DNA of 64,000 nucleotides from Spirosoma telluris. GTDB lineage: Bacteria; Bacteroidota; Bacteroidia; Cytophagales; Spirosomataceae. Shown here one piece after another: positions 29,347-38,247 of this stretch; the stretch's first letter is position 1; each line of letters opens with the position of its first letter. The translations under genes and the position numbers were made by a program. The stretch lies in the NCBI GenBank assembly GCA_003259005.1, contig QLII01000001.1, positions 7,369,001 through 7,433,000 on the forward strand, read 5' to 3'. The notes under the pieces are model-generated. The model was not told where the DNA came from. It was given only the letters and a program-made list of their open reading frames with translations, and did not search any database.

Positions 29347-30996
29347 ATGAAATCAGCTTTAAAACGCATAGCTCTGAGCGTGTTGATTGTGAGCAACAGT
29401 TGCTCCCTTCTGGCACAGTCAGTTTCCCTAACGATCACCAAACGTTACCTAAACCTGCCTGTCTCGCAAACCCAAGATAGGGGAACGATGCAGTTTCTGA
29501 TCAACAACAAACCGGAGCGCTCGTTCAAGATACGACTGGCAGTCGATAAGCCTGATTATTGGGTTTTTTGCGACATGGCTGCTCTTCAGGGAAAAACCAT
29601 CACGATTAACTACGATGGTAAGTTGGAGGGGTTGCCTAAAATTTATCAGGACGATAAAATTGCCGGTCAGGATTCTCTCTATAAAGAAAAGAATCGCCCG
29701 CAATACCACTTTTCAACCCGCCGGGGCTGGATCAACGACCCGAATGGACTCATTTTCTATGAAGGGGAGTATCATCTTTTTTATCAACACAACCCCTATG
29801 AACGGGAATGGGAAAACATGTCCTGGGGCCATGCCGTCAGCAAGGATATGATTCACTGGGAGGAATTGCCAACCGCACTGTCACCCGATAGTCTGGGAAC
29901 CATGTTTTCGGGTTCAACCGTAATCGACTACGCTAATACCGCTGGCTTTAACAAAGGGAACGTACCGGCCATGATTGCCTTTTTTACCGTCGATAATCCG
30001 GAAAAACAAATTCAGTGCATGGCCTATAGTCTGGATAAAGGCCGTACCTGGACAAAATATGACAGGAACCCGCTTATTGATTCGAAAGCGAAATGGGACA
30101 GTAAGGATACCCGCGATCCACGCGTGTTTTGGTATACACCAGGTAACCATTGGGTAATGGTCCTGAATGAGCGAGACGGGCATTCGATTTATACCTCAAA
30201 AAACCTGAAGGAATGGACGTATGAGAGCCATGTGACGGGTTTTTGGGAATGCCCTGATTTATTCGAATTGCCCATAGATGGTGATAAAAGCAAAACGAAA
30301 TGGGTCATGTATGGAGCATCGACTACGTATATGATCGGTTCGTTCGATGGGAAAACCTTTACGCCCGAATCGGGTAAGCACTATTACACAACCGGGACCA
30401 TCTATGCGGCACAAACTTTTGGCAATATGCCTGAACGTGATCCCCGACGTATTCAAATTGGCTGGGGTCGGGTTCCGCAGCCGGGAATGCCGTTTAACCA
30501 TATGATGCTTCTGCCAACCGAACTTACGCTTCGCACGACCAAAAATGGCCTGCGATTGAGTAGTGTACCGGTTAAGGAGACGGAGCAACTGTTTGAACAA
30601 GCTCAACATTGGTCGTCTTTGAGCGCTGAAGAGGCCAATGAGAAATTGAAATCGGTTAACCAGTTAGACCAATTTAGGGTAAAGGCAACCCTCCAACTCT
30701 CGCATGCAACCAGCGCGGGCTTATCTCTTTTCGGCCAGCGGATACTCGATTATGATCTGAATTCAAACTTGTTAAATAAGGTTTTCTATTCGCCTGAAAA
30801 TAGGACCAGTATGGAGCTTACGGCCGACATTTATGTGGATAGAACCTCGATAGAAGTGTTTATCGATGGTGGGGCTTATTCGTATTCAATGGAAAGAAAG
30901 CCGGTTTTGGGCAACAAAGAAGGTCTACAGTTTTGGGGGAACCGTATTGCCGTTAAGGATATTACGCTATATACGGCCAAGTCAATCTGGAAATAG
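29347..30996 (+). CDS. Glycoside hydrolase family 32 (levanase/fructanase-like)
   Basis: An intact protein of 549 residues with a signal peptide (MKSALKRIALSVLIVSNSCS, ending near LLAQ). Residues about 20-115 form an N-terminal beta domain seen on many Bacteroidota GH32 enzymes. The five-bladed propeller follows with the three catalytic-site motifs: WINDPNG (nucleophile Asp), RDPRVFW and FWECPDLF (acid/base Glu). A C-terminal beta-sandwich ends with TSIEVFIDGG. It should hydrolyse beta-fructans or sucrose outside the cytoplasm. There is no fructokinase, SusCD pair or transporter next to it. Confidence 0.92.
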   Translation: MKSALKRIALSVLIVSNSCSLLAQSVSLTITKRYLNLPVSQTQDRGTMQFLINNKPERSFKIRLAVDKPDYWVFCDMAALQGKTITINYDGKLEGLPKIYQDDKIAGQDSLYKEKNRPQYHFSTRRGWINDPNGLIFYEGEYHLFYQHNPYEREWENMSWGHAVSKDMIHWEELPTALSPDSLGTMFSGSTVIDYANTAGFNKGNVPAMIAFFTVDNPEKQIQCMAYSLDKGRTWTKYDRNPLIDSKAKWDSKDTRDPRVFWYTPGNHWVMVLNERDGHSIYTSKNLKEWTYESHVTGFWECPDLFELPIDGDKSKTKWVMYGASTTYMIGSFDGKTFTPESGKHYYTTGTIYAAQTFGNMPERDPRRIQIGWGRVPQPGMPFNHMMLLPTELTLRTTKNGLRLSSVPVKETEQLFEQAQHWSSLSAEEANEKLKSVNQLDQFRVKATLQLSHATSAGLSLFGQRILDYDLNSNLLNKVFYSPENRTSMELTADIYVDRTSIEVFIDGGAYSYSMERKPVLGNKEGLQFWGNRIAVKDITLYTAKSIWK

Positions 30997-31011
30997 AAGC
31001 TTTCATGCTAA

Positions 31012-31092
31012 GAGATTCTATAGATTCTGTTGATTCTAATTGATTCTGTTGATTCTGAAAATCATAGAATCAGCAGAATCAATCAGAATCCA
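31012..31092. repeat. GATTCT-type palindrome (copy 4)
   Basis: The most regular copy: the left arm has five GATTCT units spaced by TATA, GTT, AATT and GTT, and the right arm has ATAGAATCAGCAGAATCAAT then CAGAATCC. The loop is only about 5 bases. It lies between the GH32 gene and the esterase gene. Confidence 0.85.
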
Positions 31093-31127
31093 TTTTAAAC
31101 CTACTAAAATGCCTACTCCCTACCCAC

Positions 31128-32782
31128 ATGAAAACCCTGTCTCTACTTTGCCTTTTGATCTTTTCGCCGTTGTTACTTTTGGCTCAGGTAACCGAGTCAT
31201 ACCCCGTTCATCCCGATGCTCAGCCTCAGGAGGGGGTTCCCAAGGGCGAAGTCCTCAAATTTACGTTTGACACATCCAAAATCTTTCCAGGGACATGGCG
31301 TGAGTATTGGGTATATGTACCCGCTCAATATCAGCCGTCTCAACCCGCCTGCGTTTATATAAATCAGGACGGCGTTCAGTGGCAGGCTCCAGCCGTTTTT
31401 GATAATTTGATCCATAAAAAAGAAATGCCCGTTACGATTGGGGTGTTCGTTATGCACGGGCGCGTGAAAGCGGCTAATCCAAACGAGGCCCTTGATCGGT
31501 TCAATCGGAGTTTTGAGTATGATGGATTAGGTGATAAGTATGCCCGATTCCTGCTGGAAGAACTGCTTCCCGATGTAGAAACCAGAAAAACGTCTGACGG
31601 ACGAGCCATACGGCTATCTAAGAATGGCAACGACCGCGCCATTGGTGGATCAAGTAGCGGGCCGTTTGTGCGTTCACGGCTGCCTGGGAACGTCCCGATG
31701 CCTTTAGTCGGGTATTCAGCACAATTGGTACGTATGTTGGTTTACGTGGGGCCGACCAGGAGCATACATTGGTCCGTAAGACTGAACCTAAACCACTTCG
31801 CATTTTTCTACAGGACGGTACCAACGACCTCAACATATACGCCGGTGACTGGTGGATGGCCAATCAAACCATGGAACGAGCCCTGACATTTGCGGGCTAT
31901 GAGGTGCAGCACACCTGGGGCGAAGGAGCGCATAATGGCAAACATGGGACGGCGATTTTTCCCGATGCCATGCGCTATCTATGGAAAGGCTGGCCTGAGC
32001 CTATCAAAACGGGCGTTTCCAGGAATCAGATGCTTACCGATATTTTAGTGCCCAATGAAGGCTGGCAACTAGTTGGCGAAGGCTATCGACTATCCGAAGG
32101 GCTTAGTGCCAATGCTAAAGGAGAGGTTTTTTTTACAGATGGTCCCGCCGGAAAACTATGGAAGGTGGACCTGGATAATAAACTAAGTCGGGTAGACGGA
32201 AAAACGGCCCAGATCGCAGACGGGCTCAAGGGCAACTCTAGTATCGTAGCCAACAATGGAAATAGCTACCTTACCAGCTCTTCTCGGGATGCCAATGAGC
32301 AAAGTGATGTGTGGCTGATTCGACCCAACGGCAAAAAGGTTAAGGTCGATACTGGAATTATGCTGGCTAGTGGTTTGGCGCTTTCGCCCGACCAAACGCT
32401 ATTGTATGTGGCCGATAAACGCTCGCATTGGGTCTACAGTTTTTCAATCAAGCCCGATGGTACATTGGCTAATAAACAGAAATATTACTGGCTTCATTCG
32501 CCCGATACCGCCGACGATGCGGGTGCGGACGGCCTCAAAACAGATCGCGACGGGCGACTCTATGTGGCTACGCGAATGGGCATTCAGGTATGCGATCAGG
32601 CAGGTCGGGTTAATGTTATCCTGCCTACGCCCAACGGAAACGTTTCCAACATCTGCTTTGGCGGACCCAACTTCGATAGGCTCTATGCAACCTGTGGCGA
32701 TAAGGTCTACCAGCGTAAACTAAACGTGAAAGGCGCCAATGCCTGGGATAAACCCAATAAACCTACTGCCCCAAGGTTATAA
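31128..32782 (+). CDS. Secreted esterase fused to SMP-30/gluconolactonase propeller
   Basis: Reconstructed as about 551 residues after adding one G to the run 31659-31661, which restores SSSGAVCAFTAAWERPDAFS. A signal peptide (MKTLSLLCLLIFSPLLLLAQ) opens the protein. Residues about 40-300 are an alpha/beta-hydrolase of the ferri-enterobactin-esterase (putative esterase) type, with GGSSSG as nucleophile elbow, FLQDGTNDLN as the acid region and GEGAHNGKHG holding the His. Residues about 310-551 are a beta-propeller of the SMP-30/gluconolactonase family (GLSANAKGEVFFTDGPAGKLW, DGLKTDRDGRLYVAT). Such two-domain proteins could cleave an ester-linked sugar acid or lactone. No partner is visible besides the GH32 gene upstream. 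Confidence 0.85.
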
Positions 32783-32843
32783 CTTGATTTAACCAGATTA
32801 ATAGGGCTTCAGCGATTTTAGACAACTAAGAAGTTTTCTAGTT

Positions 32844-33619
32844 CTAAAGTAGTGCCCCGCTATCCTGATCAATAAACAGCGTTGCGTTGTCATGCTGCCG
32901 CAACATGGTTGAGGGGTACTCTTCGGAAATAGCATCCGTCACGGTATGCTGAATAGCTTCTGCTTTATGGGCGGCTGGCACCATACAAAAAATGACGGGT
33001 GCTTTTATGAGAGCCGGAATCGTAAGTGTCAGCGCATATTCGGGTACCTGCTCCAGCGTGGCAAAGCAACCATCGTGAACTTGCTGCCAGCGACTGGTAA
33101 TGTCCAAACCCACTTTTTTGACAAACACAGGGTCGTTAAAATGGGCCACATGGGGATCATTGAAGGCGATATGGCAATTTTCGCCAATGCCCATGCAAAC
33201 GATGTCGGTGGGGTGTTCATGCAGTAGTGCTTCGTACCGTTTACACTCTAGGCCAGGGTCATTGTTGCCATTAATGTAATAGATCGCGTTCAGGGGTACT
33301 TTGTCGAACAGTCTAGTTTTAAGGAAGTTACCAAATCGTTGGGGCGCGTCGTCGGAAAGGCCGATGTATTCATCCATGTGAAAGGCGTTGACGCGCTCCC
33401 AGGCAATGCCGGGTTGTTTGGCCATGGCATCCAAAAACTCGTTTTGCGAGGGGCAGCCGCGAAGATTAGGTTGACAACGGCTTGTTGCTCCTGTAATTTC
33501 CGAATGGCATCGGCGGCTTGTTGAGCTGCATTTGCGCCCAGACTCTGGCGGTTTTCGAAGAGCTTAACGGTGAGTTTGTCAACACTGAATTCGCGTAGTA
33601 AAGAATTGGTCATATCCAT
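32844..33619 (-). CDS. nagB: Glucosamine-6-phosphate deaminase
   Basis: Reconstructed as about 258 residues after adding one base to the G-run 33450-33453, which restores IFAAAPSQNEFLDAMA. NagB turns glucosamine-6-phosphate into fructose-6-phosphate and ammonia. Family motifs are NAFHMDEYIGL with the catalytic Asp, CMGIGENCHIAFNDP, and the C-terminal VPAAHKAEAIQHTV. The start is MDMTNSLL or the second Met two codons later. It is the last gene of the NagP-NagA-NagB group on the minus strand, separated from nagA by a palindrome. It faces the esterase gene end to end. Confidence 0.92.
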
Positions 33620-33646
33620 GTTACGAGTTAGCTATAAGTCGCTGGT

Positions 33647-33728
33647 TTATTGTCTGGGCCAAGCTCCAGCTTGGCCTCTGTAGGCTGTAGTTAGATGGCC
33701 AAGCTCCGGCTTGGCCCAGACAATAAAC
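33647..33728. repeat. Palindrome overlapping the nagA stop codon
   Basis: Arms TATTGTCTGGGCCAAGCTCC then AGCTTGGCC and GGCCAAGCTCCGGCTTGGCC then CAGACAATA are complementary, with about 20 bases between. The right arm encodes the last 11 residues of NagA (LLSGPSRSLAI) and its stop codon. Confidence 0.85.
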
Positions 33729-34896
33729 TGTAAATAACTTTTCCTTGCACCATTGTCATCCCAACCGTAAAATCCTGATCGAAGAGGACAATATCAGCAT
33801 CTTTACCCTTGGCAAGCGATCCTTTTCGGTGGTCGACACCCATGATTCGGGCGGGTGTTGTGCTGGCCATCCGAACTGCTTCCAGCAAGGGCACATCGGC
33901 TAGTTGCACCATATTTCGGACAAGGCGATTCATGGTGGCCACACTACCGGCAAAGGCAGTTCGGTCGGGGAGTTTGGCAACACCATCTTCCACTATTACC
34001 TTCAATCCGTTTTTCAATGAGCCTAAGGTACTTTCGCCTTCGGGCATGCCAGCCGCTCGCATGGCATCCGTGATCAAGGCGATACGGTCGGCTCCTTTGA
34101 TTTTATAGACCAGTTTGAGCAAAGGCGGAGGCAAATGAATACCATCGCCAATGATTTCAACATCCAGATCCAGCAAAAAAGCACTTTCAATCACGCCAGC
34201 ATACCGAAACGCATTTCGCCGGGTCACCCCCGACATGGCCGAGTACAAATGGGTCACCAGCGAGTAGCCGTTTTCATAGGCCAAAAGCACCTCGTCATAG
34301 AGCGCATCGGTATGGGCGATAGCGGCAATGATGCCTTTCTGCCGCAGTCGTTGCCCGAAAGCAATAGCCCCTTCCAGTTCAGGGGCCGCACTCCAGCGCA
34401 CGATGGAGGAGGAGTGCTTCAGAATTTCTTCGTACTCGACTGGATCGGGATTGCGGATATACCGAGGGTCCTGAGCTCCCCGTTGGCTGAGGGCGAAATA
34501 AGGCCCTTCCAGATGCATCCCCAGAAAAGAAGCGCCTTTCGTATTGTTTCGATGCGCCGTTTCATACACGTCCAGGGTTTTCAGCAAGTCTTCCTTCTCT
34601 GCGGTTAACGTAGTTGGCACTAGTGCTGTTGTACCGTAACGAGCGTGTAATTCGGCGATTTTTAGAAACGCTTCTTCGGTACCATCCATGAAGTCGAAGC
34701 CACCTCCGCCATGCACGTGAATGTCGATAAAACCAGGTGCTACAAACTGCCCTTTCGCGTCTATTTCAACCGCATTGGGAACCTCGACCGAGCCCTCGTG
34801 TACGCCCACAATCTGCCCCTCATCAATGACGATGGTGCCGCCCTGAATGGCACGATAAGGGGTTAATAGAATTCCGTTTACTATTTTTTGCCGCAT
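33691..34896 (-). CDS. nagA: N-acetylglucosamine-6-phosphate deacetylase
   Basis: About 401 residues, intact. NagA removes the acetyl group from GlcNAc-6-phosphate before NagB acts. Amidohydrolase motifs: GFIDIHVHGGGGFDFMDG (metal His pair), GMHLEGPYF, AAIAHTDA, VTHLYSAMSG and LITDAMRAAGMPEG with the catalytic Asp. The open frame runs upstream to 35115 but that part lies over the transporter gene. The tandem ATGATG at 34899/34896 overlaps the transporter TGA, so translation is coupled. The last 11 residues are encoded by a palindrome arm, which makes the C-terminus unusual. Confidence 0.92.
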   Translation of the reverse strand: MRQKIVNGILLTPYRAIQGGTIVIDEGQIVGVHEGSVEVPNAVEIDAKGQFVAPGFIDIHVHGGGGFDFMDGTEEAFLKIAELHARYGTTALVPTTLTAEKEDLLKTLDVYETAHRNNTKGASFLGMHLEGPYFALSQRGAQDPRYIRNPDPVEYEEILKHSSSIVRWSAAPELEGAIAFGQRLRQKGIIAAIAHTDALYDEVLLAYENGYSLVTHLYSAMSGVTRRNAFRYAGVIESAFLLDLDVEIIGDGIHLPPPLLKLVYKIKGADRIALITDAMRAAGMPEGESTLGSLKNGLKVIVEDGVAKLPDRTAFAGSVATMNRLVRNMVQLADVPLLEAVRMASTTPARIMGVDHRKGSLAKGKDADIVLFDQDFTVGMTMVQGKVIYSLLSGPSRSLAI

Positions 34897-36220
34897 CATG
34901 AGAAGCCCCATCGTTTTACTGTATGCCCATATACGGCGTAATACACCAGATAAAGGTAGCAGGGGAAAAGCACCCAATAGGCCGTATGCACCGTATACGT
35001 ATCGGCAAAATAGCCGTAAAAAAGCGGCATGATGGCGTTGCCACACAAACCCATAATCAGGATAGAGGCCCCAAGTTTTGTAAAACGCCCCAGTCCATCC
35101 AGTGCCAGCGGCCATAATCCAGCCCAGACCAGTGAGTTGGCCAAACCCAGCAACACGACAAACCAGATGGAAATATCAGCCGTATGACCCAGAAACGTTA
35201 CGGTTCCGTGGGTGAAAATGATAAGTAACGTAAAGACGGTGCCCAGTAAGGTGCAGATGCGTAAGGCATTCACCTGGCTAATGAACCGGGGAATGGTGAT
35301 GATACCAATAATATAGCCGCAGATGGTGCAGAACAGAGTATACGAAGGAAAGGTCTTGGCTTTCAGTAGGTCGATACCCATTGAATTCGCATAGCCAATA
35401 ATCGTGTCGATGGCGATGACCTGTGTTCCCACGTGCATGAATATGGCGAAAGCGCCCAGAATCAGGTGGGGAAACTGAAAGATGCTCGTTTTTCCGGCGT
35501 TGGCGGTTGCCACATCGGCCGTTTCATGCTCCGTGTCGATTTCGGGTAGGGGAGACCGATACACCAGATAACCCAGCACGAACAGAAATGTACCTAACAC
35601 GGCATAAGGAGGAATGACCCGCCGAACCAGTTCGTCAAGAGCGGCTCCCGCTGGTCTGCGCTCATGGTGCTTAACTGGGCAAACAAATCCGTATCGGTTG
35701 GTCGCAAAATGACGGCCGCGAAAACCAGAGGAGACAGAATTCCGGCGGCTTTGTTGCAGATCCCCATCATACTGATGCGTTGGGCAGCCCGCTCTTTCGG
35801 CCCCAGAATGGTGATGTACGGGTTTGTGGCCGTTTGCAGAATGGCCAGACCAATCCCAATGGTGAACAAACCCATCAGGAACACCGCGTAGGTTCGGCTG
35901 AGGGCAGCCGGAATGAAAATAAACGCGCCCAGTGCCATGGCCCAAAAGCCAAACATCATCCCTTTTTTAAACCCGACGGCTTTTAACAGATAAGACGCTG
36001 GAACCGACATGATGAAATAGGCAACATAAAAGGCAAAGGCGACCAGATAAGCCTGAAAGCTGGTTAGCTCACAGGCGATTTTGAAGTAAGGAATCAGAAT
36101 GGAGTTAACCCACGAAATGAAGCCGAAGATGAAAAACATCAGCCCGATCAGAAAAATAGAAATCGTGGTTTCCCGCTTGCTCAGGGTGTTGACGTCAATG
36201 GCTAGTGTGTTTGTTTCCAT
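34896..36220 (-). CDS. Sugar MFS transporter, FucP/GluP type, probable GlcNAc permease
   Basis: Reconstructed as about 441 residues after adding one base near 35636-35642, which joins SADQREPLLDELVRRVIPPY. It has twelve predicted membrane helices. The N-terminal half has FISWVNSILIPYFKIACEL, SYLLKAVGFKKGM and LQTATNPYITILGP, typical of the fucose/glucose-galactose:H+ symporter family. It overlaps nagA by four bases and is upstream of nagAB in the same operon, so N-acetylglucosamine or a related amino sugar is the likely substrate. Confidence 0.85.
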
Positions 36221-36232
36221 CCTATTTTTTGA

Positions 36233-36441
36233 TTGTTATAGGTTACTGGGTTATTCGTTATTCCATAGTAATGAGCCTGTTTAAACTTTCCAGATTTCGT
36301 TAAAACTGAATAGATTTTTTGTCATTTCTCCTTACGTCGAAATGACAAAAAGCGGCCTACTATTTTGTATAAAACAAAAGTTTAATGAACAGCTTCAATT
36401 TGACAGTCAGCTGTTAACCTACTAACGAATAACTCAATAAC
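36233..36441. repeat. Nested palindromes (two families)
   Basis: Outer arms GTTACTGGGTTATTCGTTAT (near 36242) and AACGAATAACTCAATAAC (near 36424) belong to the AATAACGAATAAC family also seen at 40329 and 54213. Inside lies an element at 36276-36395 of the GCTGTT / TTTTTGTCATT family also seen at 23938-24107. One element seems to have landed inside another. Confidence 0.7.
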
Positions 36442-36444
36442 TAA

Positions 36445-37808
36445 TCATAGCGTTGGTTCCCAGCCTTTCTCATACTCGCGCTGCCAGAATTTAGCGGCAG
36501 CTTTATTGTTCAGGATATGCCCGTTGGATGGGTCAATGTCCAGGGCGTCTCCGGAACGCAGGGCGATGTTGCCTAGCTGACAAAGCAACGTACTCTGGTG
36601 GCCGCCCACAATACCCGACGCCAGGGGGGCGCCTGTCTTGATCGCTGCTACGAAGTTTTGCAGGTGGGTGGCATCCAGCGCCTGTGATGGGTTCATTTTG
36701 TTGCGCGGGTCGATGGGCAAGTCGTTCTTCACATCCTTTACCAGCTTATTGTCGAGGTCAAAGATTTTGTAGGCATTGCCACCCCGTACTGGAGCGAACC
36801 GGTTTCGCCATAAAACGTAACCCCTACATCGCTGCCTTCAACAGTGCGCCCATTACAGCTCCGGCCTTCCCAGGTCATGGCTGTATTATTGGGAAAGGTC
36901 AGGTTGATAACCTGGGTATCGGGGCTTCCAATCGTCTTTGTACCGATAGCGACCACCCAGCGACGTTACTTTGTTTGGGTATGTTACATCCAGTCCCCAG
37001 CGCATCAGGTCGAGCATGTGGGTGCCATTGTTGAGGGCTTCCCCCGTTCCCCAGTGCCAGAACCAGTGCCAGTTGTAGTGAATGACGTTGTCTTTGTAGG
37101 CGCGCCGGGGAGCAGGCCCCTGCCACAAGTCATAATTCAGCCAGGTGGGTACGGGTGCCGTTTTGCCGATGCCAATGGTGGCCCGGTTGTTCGTGTACCA
37201 GCCTTTGGCAAAATAGGGGCGACCGATGGCTCCATCTTTAATGTCCTGGATGGCTGATTTTACATTGGGCCACGAACGGCGCTGGTTGCCCATTTGAACA
37301 ACATTCTTGTATTTTGCCGCTACCGCCACCAGCAGTTCCCCTTCGTGCGGGTTGTGGCTGCATGGCTTTTCGAGATACACATGCTTGCCCGCTTTCGAGG
37401 CCAGAATAGCCGCTGGGGCGTGCCAATGGTCGGGGGCGGCAATGACGAGGGCATCCATGTCCTTGTCTTCGAGCGCTTTTCTGAAATCGGGCTGATTTTT
37501 GGGCTTCGACTTCTGAATGCCGTCAATGGTTGTGATACACTTTTCAGCCGCTCGGGTGTCTACATCGCAGATCGTGACCACTTCGCAGTTGGGTTGGAGG
37601 GCAAAATTGCTCGACAAGGCTAACCCACGGCTGTTGACGCCCATAACGCCGACCTTCACTTTTTCATTGGCCCCCAGAATTCGGCCGTAACTTTTGGGGC
37701 TAAAGCCGGGTAGAATACCCCTGCCGATAGGGCTACAGTACCGATAAGGGTCTTTTTGACAAAACCCCGCCGGGAGTCTGTAGTTGGGTTGTTTTCCGTG
37801 TTTTTCAT
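36445..37808 (-). CDS. Gfo/Idh/MocA family oxidoreductase with twin-arginine signal (1)
   Basis: Reconstructed as about 454 residues with three corrections: one base missing at 37671-37675 (restores [17 protein letters not shown]), one extra base at 36921-36924 (gives [14 protein letters not shown]) and one missing at 36782-36785 (restores [18 protein letters not shown]). Start ATG 37808 gives MKNTENN followed by the Tat motif [13 protein letters not shown] Rossmann domain ([12 protein letters not shown]) with [11 protein letters not shown] and a C-terminal alpha/beta domain follow. The family oxidises or rearranges sugars with NAD(P); the substrate is unknown. The Tat signal implies export with its cofactor. 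It is downstream of the HiPIP and dehydrogenase genes. Confidence 0.82.
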
Positions 37809-37866
37809 CAGAAATGGAACGCAGATTTTTATGATCAATAGGATTGAAAAGATGTCGGGAGTTACT

Positions 37867-38238
37867 CTACTTGCCTTGAGGAGCCCAGTAGGTACAATAG
37901 CCCGTTGTGTAAACCGGACCTTTGAACAGCATACACGAGCCACAGCTTTGACCCTCTTTAGGCGGAAGCCATAAATTGCAGTTGCCGCACTTCGATTCCG
38001 GTCGGGGCGACTGGTTTACGTAACCCAGCTTTTTTCGGGTTTTCAAATCCGTTTCACTAACGCCCGAAAAATCAGTACAGGGGTCGATGGCCGTCTTTTT
38101 CTCCTCCTGCTCTGAAGTCGTTTTTGATTGACACCTACTCAGTACTAGCGACAGTCCCAGAGCTGCCGATCCGGAAAAAATGGATTTGCCGATGAATTGC
38201 CGTCGAGAGTAGCGTTGAGGGATAGAGTCTTCGTTCAT
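37867..38238 (-). CDS. High-potential iron-sulfur protein-like, Tat-exported
   Basis: An intact protein of 123 residues. The N-terminus has the twin-arginine motif SRRQFIGKS and a hydrophobic stretch ending at LSRC. The C-terminal domain has four Cys in KCGNCNLW, GQSCGSCMLF and TTGYCTYW, close to the four-Cys pattern with terminal Trp of HiPIP proteins that carry a [4Fe-4S] cluster and move single electrons in the periplasm. The gene starts 9 bases after the PVC-type dehydrogenase stop, so it may be the electron acceptor of that enzyme. Confidence 0.78.
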   Translation of the reverse strand: MNEDSIPQRYSRRQFIGKSIFSGSAALGLSLVLSRCQSKTTSEQEEKKTAIDPCTDFSGVSETDLKTRKKLGYVNQSPRPESKCGNCNLWLPPKEGQSCGSCMLFKGPVYTTGYCTYWAPQGK

Positions 38239-38247
38239 TGTTCTGTT

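Noticed and set aside
31012-31092. CRISPR-like array of short repeats
   Set aside because: Units are only about 10-13 bases, without spacers of constant length, arranged as complementary arms; no cas genes are present.
33691-35115. Long 474-residue frame for NagA
   Set aside because: The first 73 codons lie over the transporter gene in another frame and have no NagA similarity; tandem ATG codons at 34899/34896 overlapping the transporter stop are the natural start.
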